From Paraktedonobacter sp035294465 (GTDB lineage: Bacteria; Chloroflexota; Ktedonobacteria; Ktedonobacterales; Ktedonobacteraceae), in contig DATGKW010000191.1 of the NCBI GenBank assembly GCA_035294465.1, positions 1 through 16,959 of the forward strand: a stretch of DNA of 16,959 nucleotides. Reading direction: 5' to 3'. How positions within the stretch are numbered: the stretch's first letter is position 1; the number at the start of each line of letters is the position of its first letter. Below the pieces are notes generated by a model. The model saw nothing but the letters and a program-made list of their open reading frames with translations. It had not been told where the DNA came from and did not search any database. Made by a program: the position numbers and the translations under genes. Of this stretch, positions 1-8,100 are shown one piece after another.

Positions 1-858
1 GCTCAACGCGGGCAAGAGCAACAGGATTGGATAGAGCTTGACCAGCGTTGCCATGCCGATCAAGAAGCCGGTCAAGACGCCACTTTTCCAGCCTTTCCGG
101 CTGACTGAAAGAGCTGCCAGCAGCGTAAGCGGGATGGCAGCCGCGTCGATGTGGCCCTGGAGAGCGAATTCTACGATAGGTAACGGGCACCAGGCGTACA
201 GAAGGACCAGCGCGGGATCAAGGCCCTTGCGAGCCAGCAATACGACGAGAGCTACACAGCTTCCCAGATCGAACAACACGAACATACCTTTGAGAAAGAA
301 CAGGTTGCTTGGAGCCAGCAGATAGCTAGTGGCGTAAATGTACTGAGCGCCCGGAGGGTAGAGCGAGGGTACGTTGCGATAACGGCTGTAGTTGTAAATA
401 AAGTCGCGCAACGGCATGAAGATCCCGGCCGAGGGCACGGTCGCGTAGGGGCTGTAGCCGCGCAGGAAGATGCGCGCATCCCAGACGTAGCGCCAGGCAT
501 CATGGGAGAGATTTGGCGGGAGATCCACCAGCAGCGCGCGCAGAAGCAAAGCGCCGCCCAGGATCAGGCCCAGTTCAACTTTGCGCCAACTCGCCTCTAC
601 CGGTCGCATGATCAGCAGAAGCGCGCACGCCGCAGCATACGGCAAGAAACAAAGCAATTCGACTTGAAGGAAAGGCATGGACGATGCTGTACTGTTGGGA
701 TCGGTTGGTGTAATTTGCTTCAACCAGGCATAGAGAGCAATCGAGAAGAGTAAGAAGACCACCAATCCCAGTGAACGCAACCAGGGCTGTTTCTTTCTAA
801 GCACTGCGGGTGTAGATGCGGCTGCTTCTGGAAGCAGAGTAGCTGACGGCGTGGGCAT
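1..858 (-). CDS. GT-C fold membrane glycosyltransferase (GT87/DUF2029 or MptB-like), 3' end off window
   Basis: Partial gene: 286 codons are open from the ATG at 858 to the window edge, so the C-terminus is missing. After a short Ala/Pro-rich cytosolic start come alternating hydrophobic stretches (about residues 28-46, 66-84, 97-112, 187-210, 214-230, 236-252, 262-285), as in a polytopic membrane protein. Residues 119-127 read HDAWRYVWD, followed by a RGYSPY segment. This matches the first-loop acidic motif (D-x-x-R-Y-x-W-D...NPY) of polyprenyl-phosphate-sugar-dependent GT-C enzymes of the GT87/MptB type, and 'GHIDAAAIPL' (235-244) is a second family-like motif. Such enzymes transfer a sugar from a polyprenyl-phosphate carrier on the outer face of the membrane. 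A GGAAAGG ribosome site (868-874) sits 9 bases before the ATG. It is the last visible gene of the sugar operon, 29 bases after its upstream neighbour. Acceptor and sugar cannot be told; a GT39-like enzyme is the main alternative. Confidence 0.8.
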   Translation of the reverse strand, partial: MPTPSATLLPEAAASTPAVLRKKQPWLRSLGLVVFLLFSIALYAWLKQITPTDPNSTASSMPFLQVELLCFLPYAAACALLLIMRPVEASWRKVELGLILGGALLLRALLVDLPPNLSHDAWRYVWDARIFLRGYSPYATVPSAGIFMPLRDFIYNYSRYRNVPSLYPPGAQYIYATSYLLAPSNLFFLKGMFVLFDLGSCVALVVLLARKGLDPALVLLYAWCPLPIVEFALQGHIDAAAIPLTLLAALSVSRKGWKSGVLTGFLIGMATLVKLYPILLLLPALS

Positions 859-887
859 AGTGGGAAACCTTTCCGGCTAAGATGCGG

Positions 888-1352
888 TTACGACATTTTT
901 TCCAGGATATACATCTCGTCTAAGACATCTGGCTCCGTGTGGAGGTAGATGGTTTGATTGTGCTTGAAGTTATACAGCGCCAGAACGTGCTTGCGCTTTA
1001 AAGCCTGGCTGCGCGCCTCGTCGAGATCAGCGTAAATCTCGGTAATATCGAGGTGGCAGCAGCGACTAAAAGGATTGATCCAGGTACCCAACCACGAATC
1101 CGGCAGGTAAAGCGCGGCGCGATTTTTCTGAATAAATGTTTTGAGGCCCGGCAGCAGATTCGTTCCTGGGGGAAGAATGAGCGTTTTTTCGGGATATTTC
1201 GGCACGCTCCAGGCATCAATGGGAGGGTGGAGCTGGCGCGTGCTGACGTTCGAGGTCACTCCTCCCCGTTCAACTGTCGCTATACAGAGATCCAGCACAT
1301 ATTTTTCAAAGCGATAGTGCTCTAACCACGTCTCATGGTTCTCACAATGCAT
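888..1352 (-). CDS. Unrecognised 154-aa soluble protein in the glycosyltransferase operon
   Basis: I do not recognise this family. The 154 residues contain no membrane segment or signal peptide. There are four Cys (C3, C23, C98, C99), a His-rich start (H2, H6, H12), and a middle section with PPGTNLLPGLKTF (about 61-73) and an aromatic SWLGTWINPF segment (86-95). The second half alternates short beta-like strands (HVLALYNF, TIYLHT) and ends in an acidic helix. The reading frame stays open upstream to 1742, inside the radical SAM gene in another frame. I chose the ATG at 1352 because it lies just after the radical SAM stop (43-base gap), has a purine-rich GAGGGG stretch upstream (1364-1369), and because upstream residues look like out-of-frame translation. 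Its position between a radical SAM enzyme and a membrane glycosyltransferase suggests an accessory or acceptor-processing role, which is inference only. Confidence 0.7.
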   Translation of the reverse strand: MHCENHETWLEHYRFEKYVLDLCIATVERGGVTSNVSTRQLHPPIDAWSVPKYPEKTLILPPGTNLLPGLKTFIQKNRAALYLPDSWLGTWINPFSRCCHLDITEIYADLDEARSQALKRKHVLALYNFKHNQTIYLHTEPDVLDEMYILEKMS

Positions 1353-1395
1353 GAGTTGCTTATCCCCTCTCTCGGCAATACTTTTGTGGGAGACA

Positions 1396-2400
1396 TTAGT
1401 AGCTCCAATTGACCCCGCACTGAGAACAGTGGCGGGCAGGATGGTCGCTCTCGAACGCGCGTCGAAAAGCATTATATCGTTCACCCCGCCAGATCTGCTC
1501 AATTGGCTCCTGGAAAACGTTGCCCAGGACGCGCTCTTCATAGTATTCGCGCGCGCTGCGATGGCCAAAAGGAGCGAAGCAGCAGGAGAGCACATTGCCG
1601 CTGGAGGTAATATAAGTGAGCGAATAGGGGCGCCGGCAGCCAGACCAGGGGCGCGCCCCGAAATCTTGCGTGATGCTCTGAAGAGGCGTGGAGGCTCCGG
1701 CAGCTTTAAAGACAATTCCATATTCGCGGCAAGTCTCTTCACAGCGCCGGATCAGCGCTAGCTCCTCAGGAGTAGAACGGTGAAAGAGCGCCTGTTTGGA
1801 GGCTGCAAGACCTTGCTCAAAATAGACCAGGCGCTGCAGGTAGATCTCCGGGACGCCGTGCTGGTGGGCCAGTTCGATAAGTCTGGGAAGCTCCCGGAGA
1901 TTCTCGCGCATGGCGGTAAACCACAGCGAAACGGCTGGTTTGCTGGCATTCTGCTCTTTCTGCAAGGAGATGAAACGGCCAACGTTGCGCCAGATCTTCT
2001 CGAAAGCATCGACGCCGCGAATGTGGGCATAGGTTTCGCGCGTAGCTCCATCCATCGAAAGACGATACTCGTCAAGACCTGCGTCGATCAGCTCCTGACC
2101 CTTGCGCGCCGTTAGGGCGATGCCATTGGAGTTGAAGAGCACATAGACGCCGCGCTCTTTCAAATAGCGAATCATCAGGGGCAGTTCTTTGTTCAACAGC
2201 GGCTCCCCCAGCCCGTGAAGCACTACTCGTTCAAGCACGGGGAACTGGTCGACGATCTGGCGGAATTTCTCAAAGCTGAGGTCGCGGTCATCCTCGCGCG
2301 AGAGCAGTGTGCGCGGGCATTGCTGGCAGAACTCATTGCAGCGGCTGGTTGGCTCGATGTAAATCGAACGAGGCAATGCGAGCGTAGCGGTCGTGGTCAT
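1396..2400 (-). CDS. Radical SAM protein with C-terminal SPASM-like domain
   Basis: The protein has 334 residues. The 4Fe-4S/SAM cluster motif is C21-x3-C25-x2-C28 (CNEFCQQC), followed by a GLGEPLLN SAM-binding segment (63-70) and a TIM-barrel-like middle with 'LSMDGAT' (114-120). The C-terminal part carries a SPASM/twitch-type cysteine set: C255 (CRRPYS), C273/C274 (GNVLSCC) and C325-x2-C328. This predicts one or two auxiliary iron-sulfur clusters. SPASM proteins modify peptides, sugars or other small molecules by radical chemistry; the substrate cannot be read here. There is no obvious precursor peptide gene nearby, and the neighbours are glycosyltransferases, so sugar or lipid-head-group chemistry is more likely than a RiPP. 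The start is secure: AAGGAG (2406-2411) lies 5 bases before the ATG, and the ATG overlaps the TGA of the upstream gene (ATGA), which implies translational coupling. Confidence 0.9.
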   Translation of the reverse strand: MTTTATLALPRSIYIEPTSRCNEFCQQCPRTLLSREDDRDLSFEKFRQIVDQFPVLERVVLHGLGEPLLNKELPLMIRYLKERGVYVLFNSNGIALTARKGQELIDAGLDEYRLSMDGATRETYAHIRGVDAFEKIWRNVGRFISLQKEQNASKPAVSLWFTAMRENLRELPRLIELAHQHGVPEIYLQRLVYFEQGLAASKQALFHRSTPEELALIRRCEETCREYGIVFKAAGASTPLQSITQDFGARPWSGCRRPYSLTYITSSGNVLSCCFAPFGHRSAREYYEERVLGNVFQEPIEQIWRGERYNAFRRAFESDHPARHCSQCGVNWSY

Positions 2401-3077
2401 ACTAACTCCTTCATCAAATGAGTGATATGACTGGCGGTGGAAGGCGCCAGGTCTGGATTGTCCTGCAACAAGTGCGCGAGGCGCAAGAAATCGGCCAGTT
2501 CGTCAACGTCAAAAAGGGTTTCCAGCAGATGGACCGAGAGAGAAAGCTCGCGCGCTCTGCTCACGGTCATCCGAAAGACCTGCGATGTACTCATCGGGAT
2601 GCCAGTAAAGAGATCGTGTGGTTCACGCATGCCAATCAGGTAGTAACCACCGTCATCGGCCGGTCCTAGCACGACATCGTTTTCCTCCAGAGCCAGGCGG
2701 GCCTGCGAAACCAGTGCGCAGCTGATATGAGGCGAGTCGGAGCCAATCACGATGGTCCTGGGAACCGCGCGCGCGGTCATAGTATGAAAGACCTGGTGGA
2801 GACGACTCGCGAAATCTGCTCCCTGCTGCGGGAAGCATGTGCCGGGAGAAAGATCGGGAACCAGTTGCGCAAGCTCAGATGCAAAGTCGCTTTCTGGCGG
2901 AGTATAGGCCCAGTAAAGGTCACAGTTGTTGTCGGGAGAGAAACGGCGCGCGAGGTCGGTGAGAAACGCTCGGTAAAGCTGCAGGGTCGGAATGGGGCCA
3001 AGTGAGGCTGCCAGGCGCGTCTTTCCCTCTCCGAGTCGTGGAGTGCGGGCCATAACGACGAGAGCGGTGTCAGACAT
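2397..3077 (-). CDS. TIGR04282/CofC-like glycosyltransferase or nucleotidyltransferase (DUF2064)
   Basis: The 226 residues form a Rossmann-like nucleotide-sugar fold. Visible motifs are ARTPRLGEGKTRL (10-22, matching the family's K-x-P-x-x-G-x-x-KTRL N-terminal motif), IGSDSPHI (111-118, metal or nucleotide-binding Asp114), and VLGPADDGGYYLIG (136-149, Asp141/Asp142). These are the hallmarks of the DUF2064 group, related to CofC guanylyltransferases and often annotated as TIGR04282 family glycosyltransferases. Family members commonly sit beside a GT2 gene, as here. The family's database name refers to arsenosugar synthesis, but no ArsM or ArsS is visible, so I do not infer that product. An upstream in-frame ATG at 3095 exists. 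I prefer ATG 3077 because GGGAGGT (3081-3087) lies 3 bases before it. It overlaps the end of the GT2 gene by 8 bases and the start of the radical SAM gene by 4. Confidence 0.88.
   Translation of the reverse strand: MSDTALVVMARTPRLGEGKTRLAASLGPIPTLQLYRAFLTDLARRFSPDNNCDLYWAYTPPESDFASELAQLVPDLSPGTCFPQQGADFASRLHQVFHTMTARAVPRTIVIGSDSPHISCALVSQARLALEENDVVLGPADDGGYYLIGMREPHDLFTGIPMSTSQVFRMTVSRARELSLSVHLLETLFDVDELADFLRLAHLLQDNPDLAPSTASHITHLMKELV
2406..2411 (-). promoter_or_regulatory. Ribosome binding site of the radical SAM gene
   Basis: AAGGAG on the minus strand, five bases before ATG 2400. It lies inside the last codons of the upstream gene, and the start and stop overlap as ATGA, so re-initiation by ribosomes finishing the upstream gene is likely. 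Confidence 0.75.
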
Positions 3078-3786
3078 AAGACCTCCCGAATGCATAGCGA
3101 AACGTTGTATGAAGCATCGACCAGGCGGCTCGCACGCTGCCTACAAGAGTGCCGGCAACCTTAGAGCGACCGGCTTTGCGCCGCCGGTAATGCAGGGGAA
3201 CCTCGACAATGCGATAACGGGCGCGCGCCGCCTTCACGAGCATCTCTACGGGCCAGCCGAAAGTCATCTCGCGCATCTGGAGCTTCTGCAGCGCAGTGCG
3301 GCGGATGACACGAAAAGAACCGATATCGTAAAGCGTAGTTCTATACAGTAAATTGAGCAGTCGAGAGACAAGCCAGTTCCCCAGGCGAGCCTGGATGGGT
3401 ATAGAACCGGCCTCAGCCCTTCTGGTCACGCGCGAGCCCATCACCAGGTCGGCGCAGCCGTCGCAGACTGGCGCGAGCATGGCGGGTAGATCGGCGGGGT
3501 CATCGCTTCCATCCCCATCCATAAATACCAGGATATCGGCTCCAAGTGCGCTGGCAGCCTGAAAACCTCGCCAGCAAGCGTGTCCATAGCCGCGTCGCTG
3601 CTCATAAACGACGTGGGCACCAAAAGCGCTGGCGACAGCCGCGGTGTCATCTGTGCTCTGGTTGTCAACCACGATAATATGGTCAAGGCCAGATGATGCC
3701 AGTTCGGGCAACAATAAGCGCAAGGACTCGGCCTCATTCAGTGCGGGAATGATCAGGGCAGTCGATTCGCTGGAAGAAGAACGCAT
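3070..3786 (-). CDS. Family 2 (dolichol-phosphate-mannose-synthase-like) glycosyltransferase
   Basis: A 238-residue GT-A enzyme. The order of motifs is typical: ALIIPALNEAESL (10-22), VVDNQSTDDTA (39-49), FMDGDGSDDPADL (88-100) with the metal-binding Asp90/Asp92, GSRV (117-120), DIGSFRVIRR (154-163), FGWPVEMLVKA (176-186) and VPLHYRRRKAGRSKV (196-210). No C-terminal transmembrane pair is visible, so it looks like the soluble or peripheral form that transfers a sugar from a nucleotide donor to a polyprenyl phosphate. Its product could be the donor used by the GT-C enzyme at the other end of the operon (inference). It is the first gene of the minus-strand operon. The frame extends to a TTG at 3807, but ATG 3786 is preceded by GGAGCGAGGTAGG and is the better start. 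Confidence 0.9.
   Translation of the reverse strand: MRSSSSESTALIIPALNEAESLRLLLPELASSGLDHIIVVDNQSTDDTAAVASAFGAHVVYEQRRGYGHACWRGFQAASALGADILVFMDGDGSDDPADLPAMLAPVCDGCADLVMGSRVTRRAEAGSIPIQARLGNWLVSRLLNLLYRTTLYDIGSFRVIRRTALQKLQMREMTFGWPVEMLVKAARARYRIVEVPLHYRRRKAGRSKVAGTLVGSVRAAWSMLHTTFRYAFGRSYV
3081..3087 (-). promoter_or_regulatory. Ribosome binding site deciding the start of the TIGR04282 gene
   Basis: On the minus strand this reads GGGAGGT, three bases before ATG 3077. It fixes the start at 3077 instead of the in-frame ATG at 3095, which lies directly upstream of this element and has no comparable site. Confidence 0.7.
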
Positions 3787-4031
3787 AATACCTACCTCGC
3801 TCCACAAAGTTTTTTCTCTGAGTAAGTTACACGTCCAGAAAAAGAACTTTTTACTAGGCCTTTGTAGGTGTTCTTACTGACTCAAGGCTGATGTCTGACT
3901 GCCTGCTCTATATGTTACAATGCAGGGCGTGACAGAACGGGCCAGCACGCCAGGGATGGCCCCGGGCTTTCCTGGAGCATGCCTCATTTTTACAAAGCTG
4001 AGCTATAGATTGGAGACGCGAGGAAGCATTT
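3787..4031. promoter_or_regulatory. Divergent intergenic region between the sugar operon and the channel gene
   Basis: 245 bases separate two genes read in opposite directions, so promoters for both should lie here. A weak -10-like TACAAT (3916-3921, plus strand) precedes the channel gene, with no convincing -35 box. On the minus strand I see no clear sigma-70 promoter. The last 110 bases before the channel form a long leader with GC-rich, partly self-complementary sequence (CCAGG...CCTGG, about 3950-3975). I see no gene, tRNA or strong terminator in this stretch. Confidence 0.4.
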
Positions 4032-5165
4032 ATGAAGATCGTTGCAGGTGTTTTCGGTATTTTGTGCATACTTACGGTTGCCTTCGACGCTTTCGAGACG
4101 ATCATTCTGCCGCGCCGCGTCGTGCGCAGGGTTCGGCTGGCAAAGATCTTCTACCGAGTCAGTTGGGCTGCCTGGTCTATGCCTGGCCGTAAATTGCACC
4201 CCGGCCCCAGGCGCGAGTATTATTTGAGCTATTATGGTCCGCTCTCGCTCATTCTCCTGCTTGTCTTATGGGCCAGCATCTTTATTCTCGGTTTCGGCCT
4301 GATTCAATGGGGTTTCAGCCTGCCTATGCGTTCGCCAAATGGTAGTCTTGGCTTGGGGAGCTATTTCTATATGAGCGGCACGACATTTGTCACTCTCGGC
4401 CTCGGCGATATTACTCCCCTGGGACCCTGGGGACGTTTGCTAACGGTGCTGGAGGGTGGAACGGGTCTGGGCTTTCTGGCCCTGATCATTGGCTATGTGC
4501 CGGTCATTTATCAGTCCTTCTCTCGCCGCGAAGTCAATATTTCTCTGCTTGATGCTCGCTCCGGCTCGCCGCCCAGCGGCCCGGAATTGCTGATTCGCCA
4601 TTATAATGGCCAGAATCCTGAAGAGCTTATTCAGTTCCTGCGCGAGTGGGAGCGCTGGTGCGCGGAGCTTCTCGAAAGCCATCTCTCCTACCCCGTTCTG
4701 GCCTATTATCGCTCACAGCACGACAATCAGTCCTGGCTAACCGCGCTGACCGCGCTGCTCGACACCTGCGCCCTTCTTCTCCTGGGAATCGAAGGCGTGC
4801 CGGCCAAACCCGCCAAGTTTATCTTTGCCCTGGCTCGCCATACCGCAGTCGATCTCACTCAGAGCTTTGGCATCCAGCCTGTGAAAGCAAAGCGGCGCTA
4901 TACGCCAGACGATTTCTCGCACCTGTGTACCGAGTTCGCCGCGCACGGTATTATCTTACCTTCTGGAGAAGAGGCGTTCAAGAAGCTTAGAGATGTGCGG
5001 GCCATGTATGAGCCATTTGTTGAGGCTCTGGCCGATTATCTGATTGTGCAGTTGCCAGAATTAGGTATCATTCCTGATCGTGTGGATGCCTGGCAGACCA
5101 GTGCTTGGGATCACTTCCTGGCTTCGTCCCCGCGCACCCTTGATCGCGCCATGCGGCGCGGCTAA
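4032..5165 (+). CDS. Potassium-channel-like membrane protein with unusual TLGLGD filter
   Basis: The protein has 377 residues. A hydrophobic N-terminal segment (2-26) is followed by a basic stretch, then TM helix 69-93, a re-entrant pore with GTTFVTLGLGDITP (116-129), and TM helix 134-161. This is the two-helix-plus-pore arrangement of Ion_trans_2 (PF07885) channels, plus one extra N-terminal helix. The filter is T121-L-G-L-G-D126 where classical K+ channels have TVGYGD; the leucines are an odd but known type of variation in bacterial homologues. Residues 165-377 form a soluble, mostly helical C-terminal region with a moderately hydrophobic segment (236-252). I see no RCK/TrkA-N nucleotide motif (no GxGxxG), so what gates it is unknown. 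The start is supported by GAGGAAG about 6 bases upstream of ATG 4032. It is monocistronic and its stop overlaps the stop of the convergent STAND gene. Confidence 0.85.
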   Translation: MKIVAGVFGILCILTVAFDAFETIILPRRVVRRVRLAKIFYRVSWAAWSMPGRKLHPGPRREYYLSYYGPLSLILLLVLWASIFILGFGLIQWGFSLPMRSPNGSLGLGSYFYMSGTTFVTLGLGDITPLGPWGRLLTVLEGGTGLGFLALIIGYVPVIYQSFSRREVNISLLDARSGSPPSGPELLIRHYNGQNPEELIQFLREWERWCAELLESHLSYPVLAYYRSQHDNQSWLTALTALLDTCALLLLGIEGVPAKPAKFIFALARHTAVDLTQSFGIQPVKAKRRYTPDDFSHLCTEFAAHGIILPSGEEAFKKLRDVRAMYEPFVEALADYLIVQLPELGIIPDRVDAWQTSAWDHFLASSPRTLDRAMRRG

Positions 5166-8100
5166 AAAATCTCTACCGCGCCCAACGCGAGCAGAGAGGC
5201 CCTTTGTGAGTCTGTCAATCCTTTCGCACCGGCAAGATTCATCTGCTCGTAGAGCCTTTCGGCGCGCAGCGTTTTCAGGCATGTGCCGCTCTGTATATTC
5301 CAGAGCTTAATATTCCCATCGTCTCCGGCGCTGGCAAGGGTGTTATCCGCCAGACTGAATGAGACCGAGTAGACGTAGCCGGTGTGCCCGCGAAGAACCG
5401 TCAGGCATTGGCCTGTCGCGGTGTCCCATACTCTGACCGTCTGATCATGGCTGCCGCTGGCCAGCACGCTCCCGTCCGCGCTAAAAGCCACCGATCTCAC
5501 CCAGCTTGTGTGCTCCTGTAATGTAATGAGGCATGCTCCGCTTTCGATATCCCAGATGCGGATGGTCTGGTCATCGCCGCTGCTGACCAGCTTTGTACCA
5601 GAAGGATGAAAGAGCACTGACCACACCCTGTGTGTATGCCCTGCCAGCGTTTTTATGCATGTTCCGCTCTCGACATCCCAGAACTGGATCACCCCGGCAT
5701 CGTTGCCGCTGGCCAGTGTCTTGCCATCGGGGCTAAAAGCCACTGACCAGACCAGGCTGCGCGCATCTATCTTTTTGAGGCCCAGGCCGCTCTCCACGTC
5801 CCAGAGCCTGATTGTCCCGTCGTGGCTGCCGCTGACCAGCGTTTTGCCATCTGGCCGAAAATCTATCGATCTCACGAGATGGCTATGCCCTCTTAAAATC
5901 TTGCGAACCTGGCCGCTATGTGTGTCCCAGAGCCTGATTGTTTCGTCTTCGCTCCCACTGGCGAAACTCGCTCCGTCAGGGCTGAAGGTCACACAGCGCA
6001 CGCGATTTTCGTGCTCGCGCAGGCTCTTGAGGCACTGACCTTTGCTGACATCCCATAGGCGAACAACTTGATCCTCGCTGCCGCTGACTAGCTTCCGGCC
6101 ATCGGGGCTGAAAGCTACCTCTTTGATCAGGTTTGTCTGTCCCCGAAGTGTCCTGGTACACTGTCCCGAATGTACGTCCCAAAAGCGCATGGTATCATCC
6201 TCGCAGGCACTCACAAGAATCGTGCTGGCCGGGAGGAAGACAAGCGACCAGATACGGTTGGTGTGCCCTTGCAGCGCCTTGAGACATTGCCCTGTGCTGC
6301 CATCCCACAGGCGGATAAAGTGGTCGTCGCCGGCGCTAGCTAGCAGCGTGCCATCGCTGGTCCAGGCGATGGTTCTGACCCGTTCGGTATGTCCCTGCAA
6401 TACGCGTGAGCACTCTCCCGTATGCATATCCCAGAAACGCGCCGTCTTATCTTCTCCTCCGCTGGCCAGCATTTCTCCGCCAGGGCTAAAGGCCAGGGTG
6501 CGCACCCAGCTGGTATGCCCATGGAGCACCTTGAGACACTCACCTGTGTTGCTGTTCCACAGGCGAATCGTGCAGTCTTCGCTGCCGCTGGCGATGATCT
6601 TGCCGCCGGGACTGAAGGCCACCGCGCGCACTTTACCGGTATGCCCGCACAGTACCTTGAGGCATTCTCCTGTGTCGGTGTCCCAGAGCCGCACAGTTTG
6701 ATCCAAGCTCGCGCTGGCCACGGTGTGCCCATCGGAACTGAAGGCAGTAGATAAGATCCAATCGGTGTGCCCCTGCAAGCTCTTGAGACAGCGTCCTGTG
6801 GCGCTTTCCCACACGCGCAGCGTATGGTCTTCGCTGCCACTGACGAAGAGTTTACTGTCCGGGCTAAAGGCCACCGTGCGTATCTCGTCTCCGTGACCCG
6901 TACACCGGAAGAGAGTCGTGGCGCTCTCCGCTCGCCAGATGCGCACTTCATCGGTGGTGGTTCCACCAGCTAGCAGCGTGCCGTCAGGGCTGACCGCCAG
7001 GCAAAGAATGTTGCTGAATGTATCAGTAAAACGGCAGCTTGCCAGATCTGCTGAGGCAAAATTGACCTCTGGCAAAGAGACGCCCTGTAAATCCGCCTGT
7101 CGGACGGTCAGGTGAGAGAAGTCCAGGCCACGCAGGTCAGCGCGCGCGTGAATCAACAAATTGAGGATGTTCCCCGCTGCGTAAGAATGGTGCAGGGTAC
7201 TATCTGTGTGTAGCATGGAGAGCATACGCTTGAGCTTTTGTTCGCTCCTGGCCTTGCCGAAGCTCGCGTGCAACTTTTGAATGATCGGCTCAAGGATGAA
7301 GTGTACCTGGCTCTCCCGGAGATAGTCGGCGGCGCTGGCCTTCATAAGCGTATGGCTGGCCAGCAGGGCAAATGTTTCGCCGGCGATCTCCTCGCTTATC
7401 CTCTCTACGAACTGCTCGGTGATATATTCCATCACCACAGGTTGCAGCATAAAATGTCCCTCGCGGCCTTCTTCAATGAGCGAGCGTCTGCGCAGCGCGT
7501 CCAGCGCTTCAACGAGCACCTTGCGGTTGAGCGAGATCTGTGTATCCTCTTGCAGGGTAGCGAGTGGGACGCTTTCATGCTCGATGGCCAGCCAGTAGAT
7601 ACTATTCCGTTCGGCCGCTGAGAGACGCTGAAACTGCTGCTCAAGCAAGTCAGAGATCTCGCCGAATACGCTGCTTTCCTCCTTCAAAAACGCGGAAATA
7701 TCTCCGCCAAATACCTCTCGAATAGGCTCTGAGACAAGCTTGAGGGCGAGCGGGTTGCCCCGGTAGCGCTCGACAAGCTCGGCCTGTGCCTCGTCGCTTC
7801 CAGAAAGCTCTTCATCTCGCAAAAGCGCCTGCCCGCCAGCTTGCTCGATTCCTGTGAGCCGCAGAGATCGCACCGGAGAATGGGTGCCCTCTAATCGAGC
7901 GATCTCGCGTGGCTTCTCGCGACTGGTCAACATCAAGCAGCTATCGTGCTCAGCCTCGCCGATGCGCTGGAACAGCCTTCCATATCCTTTGTCGGACTCA
8001 ATGTAGATTCCGGCGTGCTGGCCCGGCAAGAGGACCGATTCGACGTTATCCAGGATCAGCAGGCAGCGATGCTGGCGCAGGTACGTAATCAACAAGGAGA

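Noticed and set aside
1353..1742. Upstream extension of the 154-aa protein giving a 284-residue frame
   Set aside because: It would overlap most of the C-terminal part of the radical SAM gene in another frame, and the added residues look like random out-of-frame translation. The ATG at 1352 follows a purine-rich site.
2397..3786. Arsenosugar biosynthesis locus, suggested by the TIGR04282 family name
   Set aside because: No ArsM methyltransferase or ArsS-type radical SAM protein is visible; the radical SAM protein here is SPASM-like, and the family name alone is not evidence.
5145..5160. GC-rich hairpin CGCGCC-ATGC-GGCGCG at the end of the channel gene as a terminator
   Set aside because: The bases after it on the plus strand are an A-run, not a T-run, and on the minus strand the T-run comes before the stem, so it does not fit an intrinsic terminator in either direction.
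6123..6701. 192-residue plus-strand repetitive frame opposite the WD40 array
   Set aside because: The repeats are the complement of the WD40 units; long antisense frames are expected in such arrays.
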